In this document: positions 1-5,725 of the stretch, in pieces
Layout of the letters: every line of letters begins with the position of its first letter
Numbering within the stretch: position 1 is the first letter of the stretch
From: Microcaldota archaeon
Lineage (GTDB): Archaea > Micrarchaeota > Micrarchaeia > Micrarchaeales > Micrarchaeaceae
Assembly (NCBI GenBank): GCA_021827955.1
Contig: JAKATY010000067.1
Location: 1 to 5,808 of the forward strand
DNA length: 5,808 bases
Direction of reading: 5' to 3'
Notes under the pieces: generated by a model
The model's input: the letters and a program-made list of their open reading frames with translations, nothing else
Database searches by the model: none
What the model was told of the DNA's origin: nothing
Program-made: the position numbers and the translations under genes

Positions 1-31
1 TCTTTGAAACATGGGTTGCAGTACCGGTCAT
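1..31 (-). CDS. rpl14: Probable large ribosomal subunit protein uL14, N-terminal fragment
   Basis: An ATG at 29-31 overlaps the TGA stop of the upstream uS17 gene as ATGA and stays open to the window edge, giving [11 protein letters not shown] purine-rich AAAGGGAA lies just upstream, inside the end of the uS17 gene, and could serve as ribosome binding site. In archaea uL14 normally follows uS17 directly, and uL14 proteins begin with a short variable tail followed by a stretch like xVSKxLPVGA, which this start could match. Ten residues are too few for identification by sequence, so the name rests mainly on gene order and the tight overlap. The gene continues beyond the left edge. Confidence 0.5.
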   Translation of the reverse strand, partial: MTGTATHVSK

Positions 32-324
32 TTGGATTCCCTTTCAAGCACTTTTGTAACAACAAAGGACTTTGTCTTGCTAAGTCTCCTGGATTCTGAT
101 ATAAGCACCCTGTCACCAACTTTCGCAGACATGCATGGAGGGTTGTGAGCTCGTATTCTAGAATGTTTTCTGAGAGATCTCTCGTATTTCTGAAGATAAA
201 CATTGTATGGCCTTTCCACAACAACCGTGCGCTGAGCTTTATCGCTAACCACGACTCCCTCTATGTCTACGCCTCTCGTCTTTAAATGTCCATGAACAGG
301 GCATTTTGGATCGTTGCATTCCAT
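28..324 (-). CDS. rps17: Small ribosomal subunit protein uS17 (archaeal S17P)
   Basis: A 98-residue archaeal uS17, a primary 16S rRNA-binding protein of the 30S subunit with an OB-fold core. Residues 3-12 carry the archaeal [10 protein letters not shown] motif. Then come [17 protein letters not shown] (about 22-38), the basic [19 protein letters not shown] segment (about 46-64), [20 protein letters not shown] (about 68-87) and a short C-terminus; this is the family order. It lacks roughly the ten variable N-terminal residues seen in many archaeal homologues. The frame upstream of the ATG at 322-324 hits a TAA after five codons with no usable earlier start, so this start is firm. It lies 34 nt after rnp1 and overlaps the next gene by ATGA, as in the conserved archaeal ribosomal operon. 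Confidence 0.97.
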   Translation of the reverse strand: MECNDPKCPVHGHLKTRGVDIEGVVVSDKAQRTVVVERPYNVYLQKYERSLRKHSRIRAHNPPCMSAKVGDRVLISESRRLSKTKSFVVTKVLERESK

Positions 325-358
325 GCTAGCACTTATATTTTAACCAAAACTTTGCGGC

Positions 359-655
359 TTAGGCCTTTCTTCTTTTGTAAAACTTAAGAGCTTTCTCCGT
401 GCGCTCATAAGGCCTGAAATTTATTTCTTCGCCGTTTACGGTAAAGGACTTTTTCCCGTAAAAAAATTTAAATGTTGATGTTTTTTTCACTACTTGTCTT
501 ACGCCCTTATCAGTATAGAGCACAAGCGTGTTTTTCGTCTCCTTGAGCACTCTTCCACGTGCGCCTTTCTGGTTCTTGTCTGAGCTTGAGAGCACCTGGG
601 CTACAAGACCTGAAAGCTCGTGTATGACGATAGTTTTATTATTATAATTAGGCAT
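359..655 (-). CDS. rnp1: Ribonuclease P protein component 1 (Rpp29/Pop4 homologue)
   Basis: A 98-residue homologue of archaeal Rnp1 (Rpp29/Pop4), the Sm-like-fold protein that pairs with Rpp21 and helps RNase P RNA mature the 5' ends of tRNAs. Diagnostic features are an N-terminal IVIHELSGLVAQV region (about 9-21), the GxVLKETKNTLVL core (about 34-47), a basic segment VRQVVKKTSTFKFFYGKK (about 52-69), and a C-terminal FRPYERTEKALKFYKRRKA helix (about 80-98) typical of the family. Length is normal. It sits directly upstream of rps17, its classic archaeal position, but its upstream neighbour is DUF373 rather than rpl29. The ATG is preceded by GAAAGG and the TATA-like TTTATAAG. That element is too close to the ATG to drive a leaderless start, so read-through from upstream or a promoter inside the gap is more likely. 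Confidence 0.94.
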   Translation of the reverse strand: MPNYNNKTIVIHELSGLVAQVLSSSDKNQKGARGRVLKETKNTLVLYTDKGVRQVVKKTSTFKFFYGKKSFTVNGEEINFRPYERTEKALKFYKRRKA

Positions 656-727
656 ACTTATAAACCTTTCTATTGCTTCGAGAAAATCTTACGCCGATTG
701 GACATGATTGCGGAAAATTCCTGCTTA

Positions 728-1948
728 TTACCTTATGATCACCCTGTCAGAAACAGTGCTTATCCTGTCAACATCATATCTCAACACAGTGCCGTAGCTC
801 GTCTTGACGAAAAGCAGCCCTTTCTTGGCGTCTACGCCAGTGACTTTTCCTACGTATGCGCCTATGTCATTGACAACATTCTTGTCCCTGAGGCGTGTGC
901 GTGAGAGGGCCTTTCTCTTCAGGAACACGCTCAGCACCGAAAGCCCGTAGCCCAGAGCCATTGCTATGATACCAAACACTATGAACTCCCAGAAGTATAT
1001 CTGCCCTGCGATCCATGCTGCTGCAAGATATACCAAAGAAAGCACTATTATTGCATAGCCTATATTGCTTCCTTGTGTTATCGCTTTGTACTTAAGCCTC
1101 TTGTTTTCGTAGTCTATCACCCTGCCTACCAAGTATAGCACCATAGTAATTGGCAGCAGCAGTATGAACCCCTCAAGCCCGTATGAGACGCGTATAAGCT
1201 GGTTGCTAGTGATGCTCGAAGAGCTTGCGTAGCTGCTAAACCCGAGCAGCAGATTTATTATAAAAAATATTATGGTGCTCATATAGAATACAAAACTTAG
1301 CCGGTCTAAGCTGAAGCCTAGCCCCTTGAAAGAATTTGCAATAGAATCTTCTAGACCAAATCCCTTTATAAGGAGGTAAAGGCCTATCAGGCTTACAGGA
1401 AGCTGCCAGCCGTAATGGAGATAAGCGCTAATCGCAAAGAGGAGGAGCAAAATCGCAGGTATGCCGAAAACGGTCCTTGCAAAATGCGGCTCCTTTAGCT
1501 TTTCGAATATCACAAAATAGGTATTTTCGAGGTTCTCCGCCTGCTTCATCCTCACAAGATCTACGCTGTTTACCTTTACCCTGCTTTTAAGTATTGGAAG
1601 CACTCGGTTATCGCTTGCGCCATCGGTTACAAGCACGCACGCATCGACCTTGAACCTGTCGAGCAGTATGTCTATCTGCCTTGAAAGCTCCGCGTCCGCT
1701 ACATAACCTTCTTTTTCTGCTCCGGTTATGGTAGCGACAGCGACAGGGTAGCCTGCCGCCTTTAGCTCATCATATTTCTTTATGCTTTCGAACATCACGT
1801 TTGCATCGGTTTCTTCAGGATCGGCGATTATAAACTTCTCGGCTGCTGCAAGCACATTGCTCCTGCCTACTACAGGCCCTGATATCCTCGTCTTCCTGTA
1901 GAGGTCATTGTCCAAGTCTACAGCAATCACAAGCAACCTTTCAGGCAT
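728..1948 (-). CDS. DUF373 family integral membrane protein with C-terminal PRC-barrel-like domain
   Basis: Archaeal DUF373 membrane protein, 406 residues from the chosen start; function unknown. The soluble N-terminal part (about 1-150) has the family motifs: AVDLDND with D11, D13 and D15, ISGPVVGRSN (22-31), ADPEETDAN (42-50) and VLVTDGASDN (105-114). These acidic clusters could bind metal or nucleotide, but that is inference. Six hydrophobic segments follow at about 160-178, 182-196, 219-237, 259-277, 295-318 and 321-343, the last ending in FLKRK. The tail (about 362-405) is a beta-rich stretch GAYVGKVTGVD...VSDRVII that resembles a PRC-barrel. I chose the ATG at 1946-1948 because a GGTG Shine-Dalgarno lies 8 nt before it and the family begins near MPERLLV. 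The in-frame ATG at 1973-1975 would add nine residues and lacks a clear SD. It lies 72 nt upstream of rnp1. Confidence 0.9.
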   Translation of the reverse strand: MPERLLVIAVDLDNDLYRKTRISGPVVGRSNVLAAAEKFIIADPEETDANVMFESIKKYDELKAAGYPVAVATITGAEKEGYVADAELSRQIDILLDRFKVDACVLVTDGASDNRVLPILKSRVKVNSVDLVRMKQAENLENTYFVIFEKLKEPHFARTVFGIPAILLLLFAISAYLHYGWQLPVSLIGLYLLIKGFGLEDSIANSFKGLGFSLDRLSFVFYMSTIIFFIINLLLGFSSYASSSSITSNQLIRVSYGLEGFILLLPITMVLYLVGRVIDYENKRLKYKAITQGSNIGYAIIVLSLVYLAAAWIAGQIYFWEFIVFGIIAMALGYGLSVLSVFLKRKALSRTRLRDKNVVNDIGAYVGKVTGVDAKKGLLFVKTSYGTVLRYDVDRISTVSDRVIIR

Positions 1949-1956
1949 TAAACCAG

Positions 1957-1960
1957 CACC
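1957..1960 (-). promoter_or_regulatory. Shine-Dalgarno GGTG for the DUF373 gene
   Basis: GGTG on the minus strand lies 8 nt before the ATG at 1946-1948 and can pair with the CACC of the archaeal 16S 3' end. It favours this ATG over the in-frame ATG 27 nt upstream, within whose extension it lies. Confidence 0.5.
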
Positions 1961-2010
1961 AACTTTTTTTGACATTCGATTTTATCGGATTGTGCTATCC
2001 ATAATACAGC

Positions 2011-2036
2011 ATCGCACGCGGACGTGGTGCTGCGAT
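2011..2036 (-). promoter_or_regulatory. Possible hairpin in the DUF373 leader
   Basis: ATCGCA at 2011-2016 is complementary to TGCGAT at 2031-2036. Inside lies CACG (2015-2018), loop CGGA (2019-2022), CGTG (2023-2026). The two pairings partly compete, so it could form alternative stems. It lies 60-90 nt upstream of the DUF373 start. No match to a known riboswitch was recognised, and a chance fold is possible. Confidence 0.25.
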
Positions 2037-2165
2037 ATCACACATACACAATAGATAGAACAGCTATAGCATAAAAATCTTACCTTTTCGGTTGCTGAAG
2101 GTCTTTCTCGCGCGCAAGTAAGAAGACAAGCGGATCTAATCTTTTGCACAAACGGGCAAGACCGC

Positions 2166-3326
2166 TCATGCAAGTTCGGCTCTGCCTTTCAGGATCAGAT
2201 AGGCTGCGGCGCATGCTGGCATTTCTACAGCGGTATTTTGCTGCGCATCAAAAGGCCCAAAATCTTCTCCGCCCATTGAAAACTTTGGAGAGAAAGAAGT
2301 TGTTTTAATCCTTGTGGGCTCTTTGCCGAATGCAAGCGCATCGCGCATTGGATCGAACTTTTCCATCTCTGAGAATTGCACCTTTCTTGCCACCAATCCG
2401 CTTCCGCCATGTATTGTCCCTTCAAGCCTTATGAGATGGTATGGATCGTTTGTTACGTTCCTGTCTATTGAATCGCTCTGACTTATGCTTATGCTCTTTA
2501 CTACGTTGGACCAGAATTCAGCCTTCTTTGGTATGCTTACCTTATCCCAATTGCCTGTGGATATGCCCAACGACACCTCCGCTCTTTTCCTTATTATCGC
2601 ATGCGCAATGCTCTTTTCTATCCCGATAGACATTAACGCTGGCGCGCCATCGTTTATCAGAGAGAGGAATGCGCGCGCAAACTTGCCGCCCCAGCCTTTA
2701 TCTGTGGGGGTAGGACCTCGCAACGGCACTGCGCGTATGCCCAATGTAGGAAATATTGATTGCGGATCAAGCTCTGAAGCAGAGATATAAGCGCTTATCT
2801 CGCGCCTTTGTTCAGGACCGAGCTCCAGTATTTTATCGCTGTAGACATGAACGTGATAGCCTCTATTACCGCTGAAATTCAGGCTCATCTCGCTTTTCGA
2901 GAAACCGAAATCAGGCACAAGGAAGTCTTCCACTAGCCGTATCGTTTCCTTTTTTACAGAAGCAAAGCAGTTGCTGCACACCCAGCCGGTGCCGTGCTCC
3001 TTTTGACATGACAGGTGCAAATCGGAAGCATCAAGGTCAAACACAAGCTCGGCGCCAATCAGTTTCTTGTTCTCCATGGGGCGCGCATCTGGAAGCTTAT
3101 AATACGCAGAAGAATAGGAGACGTACGCAGGCGCATTGCTGCGCAGATAGCGCTGGAGCGCGTCAAGACTCGCGAATGACTTGTGCCTATAAGCTATCTT
3201 GTTTTCGAAGTCCCCAAATCCGAATTCACGCTCTGATACCCTGCTAGGAACCACACTTGCGGAGTTGTCCGCATAATATTTCCTTATGAGCTCCTGTATA
3301 AACGCAGCGGAACGTGCATCCATCAT
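2166..3326 (-). CDS. priS: DNA primase small (catalytic) subunit PriS
   Basis: Archaeal/eukaryotic-type primase catalytic subunit, 386 residues, which synthesises primers at replication forks together with PriL (not in this window). Motifs in order: N-terminal helix FIQELIRKYYADN (9-21); EREFGFGDF (32-40); the metal-binding FDLDASD with D97 and D99; a zinc knuckle C107-x3-H111-x5-C117-x2-C120; the nucleotide-binding SGNRGYHVHV (152-161); the third acidic residue, probably D288, in SIDRNVTNDPYHLIRLEG; and IHGGSGL (305-311), where many homologues have LHGKTG. The C-terminal AAAYLILKGRAE is family-like. The ATG at 3324-3326 was chosen because a GTGAT Shine-Dalgarno precedes it and family N-termini begin here; the open frame extends 17 hydrophobic codons further up to 3377, which look spurious. 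A second ATG follows immediately (3321-3323). It probably has its own transcript, given the 113-nt gap upstream. Confidence 0.96.
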   Translation of the reverse strand: MMDARSAAFIQELIRKYYADNSASVVPSRVSEREFGFGDFENKIAYRHKSFASLDALQRYLRSNAPAYVSYSSAYYKLPDARPMENKKLIGAELVFDLDASDLHLSCQKEHGTGWVCSNCFASVKKETIRLVEDFLVPDFGFSKSEMSLNFSGNRGYHVHVYSDKILELGPEQRREISAYISASELDPQSIFPTLGIRAVPLRGPTPTDKGWGGKFARAFLSLINDGAPALMSIGIEKSIAHAIIRKRAEVSLGISTGNWDKVSIPKKAEFWSNVVKSISISQSDSIDRNVTNDPYHLIRLEGTIHGGSGLVARKVQFSEMEKFDPMRDALAFGKEPTRIKTTSFSPKFSMGGEDFGPFDAQQNTAVEMPACAAAYLILKGRAELA

Positions 3327-3333
3327 TATCACA

Positions 3334-3338
3334 ATCAC
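3334..3338 (-). promoter_or_regulatory. Ribosome binding site of priS
   Basis: GTGAT on the minus strand, part of the archaeal consensus GGAGGTGATC, lies 7 nt before the ATG at 3324-3326. The sequence is duplicated 6 nt downstream, where the second GTGAT would be 4 nt from the adjacent ATG at 3321-3323, so either methionine could be used. Confidence 0.45.
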
Positions 3339-3374
3339 AATATACAACAAATAAGGACAGCAGAGCATTGCAAA

Positions 3375-3401
3375 CATGCTGCATCATGCAACGCTATGCA
3401 G
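3375..3401. repeat. Cluster of GCAT/ATGC palindromic units in the priS leader
   Basis: The perfect odd palindrome TGCATCATGCA (3380-3390) is flanked by CATGC at 3375-3379 and ATGCAG at 3396-3401. It sits between the epimerase stop and the priS start, 50-75 nt before the ATG, where a regulator could bind. Short palindromes also arise by chance, so this is tentative. Confidence 0.3.
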
Positions 3402-3439
3402 TAAAAGCTGCAGGCTTGGCCGTGCTTCACCGCATGGGA

Positions 3440-4474
3440 TTATATTATATTTAGATGAGATTTGAGGAATTCACCTACAAGTTCAGCGCCGCCCTCTTCT
3501 ATCCTTATCCTTGGCCTGAACCCTATCTCTCTTATAATCTTGTTAATACTTATTACTCTTTCACCTGTCACAAATTCGTATTCATCGTATTTTAGGCCTG
3601 CAATTCTGCTGCCTATCCTTGCCATAGCAAGTGATATCCTTTTTTTAGGAGGGCTTACGTTGAGCATCTTTGCGGCAAATTCGTAAAGGCCGCGCACTGT
3701 ATGCGCTTCTCCATCGGTAACATTGTATATCTGGTTAGCGCTCTTCGGATTTTCAGAAACTGCAATCATCGAATCTGAAGCGTCATTAATATGCAGCAAT
3801 GAGATGTGGTTATTCCCATCACCTACGTATCTGAGCTTGCCTTGCACAAGCAGTTTGAATATCTTGAAGAAGGATTCTTCATATCCCGGGCCATAAAGCG
3901 TGCTGAACCTGAGTATCGTGTGCTTGAAATTGGGGTGAGCGTTGCTGTACGCCCTTATTACTTCTTCCTGCATGACCTTACTTTTTGAATAGTTGCTTTC
4001 GGGTCGCGTTTCTGATTCTTCGGTAAGCACTTCATTCGGCCTCCTGTAACCGTAAACGCTGACGCTTCCTGCATTGATTAGATGCATTGCCTTGTCACCG
4101 TTAGAAGCAAGCGCCGCATTTATAATGTTCTCCGTACCAACAACATTTATCTTTATGAAATCATCGTAGGTGTGCTTGTAGTTGTATACTGCGCTCGCCA
4201 GATGGAATATGTTATCCGCCCCGCTAAACGCCTTCTCCATGTTTGACTCATCGGAAGGCCGGTTCTCAGTTATGTCTACTATGTAAGGCTTAGCGCCAGA
4301 AGGCAATCGCTTCCATTCTTCGCTCGAAGAAGGATCGGTGCGAACCAATACCCTGACCTCATGGCCTAGGTTTATAAGCTTTTTTGCGACCAAAGCTCCG
4401 AGCCTGCTCGTAGCTCCGGTGACGACATCCACCGGCACCTTGCCTTCCGAAGAAGAACTTGACGCTTTAGCCAT
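3440..4474 (-). CDS. NAD(P)-dependent epimerase/dehydratase (extended SDR family)
   Basis: Extended short-chain dehydrogenase/reductase of the nucleotide-sugar epimerase/dehydratase type, 344 residues. It has a Rossmann start VDVVTGATSRLG (15-26); VRVLVR after the second strand, where Arg45 instead of an acidic residue hints at NADP(H); VDIT at 66-69; FHLASAVY (90-97); candidate catalytic Ser137 in AGSVSVYG; and Tyr162 and Lys166 of YSKSK. Then come LRFSTLYGPG (188-197) and HINDASDSM (228-236), usual for the substrate domain. The glycine loop TGxxGxxG has Ser at position 23. The exact substrate cannot be read from the sequence; sugar, sterol-like or flavonoid-reductase-like activities are all possible. 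The N-terminus has a low-complexity ASSSSSEG tail. I start at the ATG at 4472-4474, which overlaps the upstream stop as ATGGCTAA; an in-frame TTG at 4513 would add 13 residues, and a GTG at codon 13 preceded by GGAAGG is another option. Confidence 0.93.
   Translation of the reverse strand: MAKASSSSSEGKVPVDVVTGATSRLGALVAKKLINLGHEVRVLVRTDPSSSEEWKRLPSGAKPYIVDITENRPSDESNMEKAFSGADNIFHLASAVYNYKHTYDDFIKINVVGTENIINAALASNGDKAMHLINAGSVSVYGYRRPNEVLTEESETRPESNYSKSKVMQEEVIRAYSNAHPNFKHTILRFSTLYGPGYEESFFKIFKLLVQGKLRYVGDGNNHISLLHINDASDSMIAVSENPKSANQIYNVTDGEAHTVRGLYEFAAKMLNVSPPKKRISLAMARIGSRIAGLKYDEYEFVTGERVISINKIIREIGFRPRIRIEEGGAELVGEFLKSHLNII
3445..3454 (-). promoter_or_regulatory. Candidate TATA box for priS inside the epimerase 3' end
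   Basis: The minus strand reads CTAAATATAATATAA across the last codons and stop of the epimerase gene. This resembles an archaeal TATA element and predicts a transcript start near 3420, giving priS a leader of roughly 95 nt. AT-rich codons for Asn-Ile-Ile alone could explain it. Confidence 0.3.
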
Positions 4475-5402
4475 TTTTACCACGAACCTTGCCGACTTTT
4501 TTCTCTCCGTCAAGAATTGCTACAGCGATATCCCGTATATGGCCTTCAGTAAGCCTGCTTATGGCATAGGGCACCCAATCCCTGCCATATGGAATGTATA
4601 TGCTAACATTTATATTATCTTTGACGAGCTTCCTTATGCGCTTTTGACTATATCCGAAAAGGACTTCTAATACAAGATGCGTTTTATTTAACTTTGAACC
4701 CTTCCTGATCTTATATACTACTTTGTCATCAGATGAAGAGATATGCAATTCGTTGCTCGGTGCGGTTTTTAAGAGCTCTCCGAGCTGCGCGAATTCGTCT
4801 TTTAACTTGCGGTCTTTCTGCTTGCCTTTTGAAGCCTGAACGCTTTGGACGTTTTCGCGTGACCCGTTTTCAAATGGATAAGTAGACAACTTTATCTGCA
4901 TGCCAAGCTTCCTGAATTTATCATAGACCTTGCCGTTTGCGATTTCTGAAATGGGCAGCTCAACTCCGAGGAACTTGAACTTTGACTTGCAGCTTTCTGC
5001 TGCATAGAGAGCGTTCTTCAACTCTCCTGAATTAGAGCATTCAAGCCACATCATGATTTTCTCCTGCTCTGCTACCTTAAGCAGCTCGCCTATACTATCA
5101 AGAGAAAATTCCTGCAAGCCATAGCCCAGCTGCGAAGGCCGGATAGAAATGTCAGAATTGGCGTGAAGGCGTGACACCTGCCGCATGAGCTGAAGATACG
5201 CATTTATATTGTACCGCGCCTGCATCGTATTTTTAGGGTGCTCGTTGAGGAACGTAATAGTGGTATGAAGCTTGCTTTCATTGAGCTTTAACGCCGCGCG
5301 TATAGCAGAATCGGCAGTCGCACCGGCAAGATGTTTCTTTACCAGTTTGAATATCAGGCCCTTCAATATCCCTTTTTCGCTTGGCACCGGATCACTTATC
5401 AT
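4467..5402 (-). CDS. Divergent proline dehydrogenase-like protein (PRODH/PutA TIM-barrel family)
   Basis: A 311-residue protein of normal single-domain PRODH length. The N-terminus KGLIFKLVKKHLAGATADSAIRAALKLN (about 14-41), then FLNEHP (51-56), mirrors the family's helix and LGE segment; ISIRPSQLGYGL (86-95) matches ISvKltqLG; VLEVLFG (244-250) and IYIPYGRDWVPYAISRLTE (268-286) match the diagnostic C-terminal YVPYGxDWxPYxxRRLxE. The fold should be an FAD-binding TIM barrel oxidising proline or a related amine to the imine. However, several expected active-site residues differ: Arg88 for Lys, a WLECS segment for the WIDxE block, KLSTYPF (171-177) for RLVKGAY, and Ser282 for the first Arg of RRLxE, while R283 and E286 remain. 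A divergent substrate or loss of activity is therefore possible. The start is the ATG at 5400-5402; a TTG five codons earlier is the only alternative. The gene overlaps the epimerase by 8 nt, suggesting coupled translation. Confidence 0.85.
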   Translation of the reverse strand: MISDPVPSEKGILKGLIFKLVKKHLAGATADSAIRAALKLNESKLHTTITFLNEHPKNTMQARYNINAYLQLMRQVSRLHANSDISIRPSQLGYGLQEFSLDSIGELLKVAEQEKIMMWLECSNSGELKNALYAAESCKSKFKFLGVELPISEIANGKVYDKFRKLGMQIKLSTYPFENGSRENVQSVQASKGKQKDRKLKDEFAQLGELLKTAPSNELHISSSDDKVVYKIRKGSKLNKTHLVLEVLFGYSQKRIRKLVKDNINVSIYIPYGRDWVPYAISRLTEGHIRDIAVAILDGEKKVGKVRGKNG

Positions 5403-5545
5403 TGCGTTTGCGTACAATGCATTTGTAAGACGTTATGTTTTACAGCCCACTCGCACGCAGAATCATTATGCAGACTTTGCTTGCTTTGAACTTGCTAGTT
5501 TTAGAACAAAGATATTGCATTGCTGCTGTTATAACTTAACCTTAC

Positions 5546-5553
5546 ATATTTAA
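5546..5553 (-). promoter_or_regulatory. Candidate TATA box (TTAAATAT) for the PRODH-like/epimerase unit
   Basis: CTTAAATATG on the minus strand is close to the archaeal TATA consensus and predicts a start near 5522-5525. That leaves a leader of roughly 120 nt before the PRODH-like ATG. A second TATA-like CTTTATAAG lies about 25 nt further upstream (5571-5579) and may be the true or an alternative element. Confidence 0.35.
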
Positions 5554-5573
5554 GATATTTTATTTTGTCGCTT

Positions 5574-5623
5574 ATAAAGCATAAAGCAAATTAGTTTCGA
5601 TGCGGCAATTATTTATGCTTTAT
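5574..5623. repeat. Inverted repeat made of facing tandem heptamers
   Basis: ATAAAGCATAAA at 5574-5585 is the exact reverse complement of TTTATGCTTTAT at 5612-5623, with a 26-nt spacer. Each arm is itself a perfect tandem 7-mer: ATAAAGC twice at 5574-5587, and TTTATGC twice at 5612-5625. A shifted 11-bp register (5578-5588 with 5616-5626) also pairs perfectly. The left arm overlaps the TATA-like element at 5571-5579. This layout fits a regulator operator or a recognition site; an RNA hairpin is the alternative. Confidence 0.6.
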
Positions 5624-5725
5624 GCTGATGCGCTTATTTGAGCTTACCATGTGCATACAATAATGCGTCTTTCCTGCGCAGATCAGGGAATGCAAAGAGG
5701 ATTTTAAGCTTGGCAAAGCGTAGCG

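Larger units (their letters stand above)
1949..2165 (-). other. Intergenic region and leader between priS and the DUF373 gene
   Basis: About 217 nt with no convincing gene. On the minus strand it holds GATTTTTATGC (T5 at 2073-2077), which could be either a weak T-rich terminator for priS or a TATA-like element; TATTAT at 2001-2006, about 28 nt before the upstream ATG of DUF373 (1973-1975); and a possible hairpin at 2011-2036. The only open frame of any length (63 codons, 1982-2173) starts at TTG, overlaps the priS stop, has no recognisable domain and is dominated by scattered Cys and Arg, so I do not call it. No tRNA-like T-loop or C/D-box pair was seen. Confidence 0.4.
5403..5725 (-). other. 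Intergenic region upstream of the PRODH-like/epimerase unit
   Basis: About 320 nt without a convincing protein gene or tRNA. The AT-rich middle (about 5540-5625) carries TATA-like elements and a strong inverted repeat, listed separately. A 26-codon minus-strand frame at 5440-5520 and short plus-strand frames are present but show no recognisable motif. The part next to the upstream gene (5640-5725) has ordinary composition and no clear T-tract terminator. Confidence 0.5.

Noticed and set aside
656..670. TATA-like TTTATAAG immediately before rnp1
   Set aside because: It ends next to the ATG, so a start 25 nt downstream would fall inside the gene; not usable as the rnp1 promoter on this spacing.
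620..904. 94-codon plus-strand open frame spanning the rnp1-DUF373 gap
   Set aside because: Mostly antisense to the rnp1 start and DUF373 C-terminus; no family resemblance.
2067..2081. T5 tract as a terminator for priS
   Set aside because: Only five Ts, about 90 nt past the stop, and equally readable as a TATA-like element; not called as a terminator.
1982..2173. 63-codon minus-strand frame rich in Cys and Arg between priS and DUF373
   Set aside because: It starts at TTG overlapping the priS stop, has no clear Shine-Dalgarno or domain, and its composition looks like translated spacer DNA.
2485..2790. 101-codon plus-strand open frame
   Set aside because: Lies wholly antisense to the priS coding region with conserved primase motifs.
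3327..3377. N-terminal extension of PriS (17 hydrophobic residues resembling a signal anchor)
   Set aside because: Primase is cytoplasmic, family N-termini begin at the downstream Met pair, and a GTGAT Shine-Dalgarno sits inside the extension.
4338..4670. 110-codon plus-strand open frame
   Set aside because: It is antisense to the overlapping epimerase and PRODH-like genes, both strongly supported; no recognisable motif.
5272..5553. 93-codon plus-strand open frame running out of the PRODH-like gene into the gap
   Set aside because: Its first half is antisense to the PRODH-like N-terminus, and the rest is Cys-rich without any domain or promoter support.
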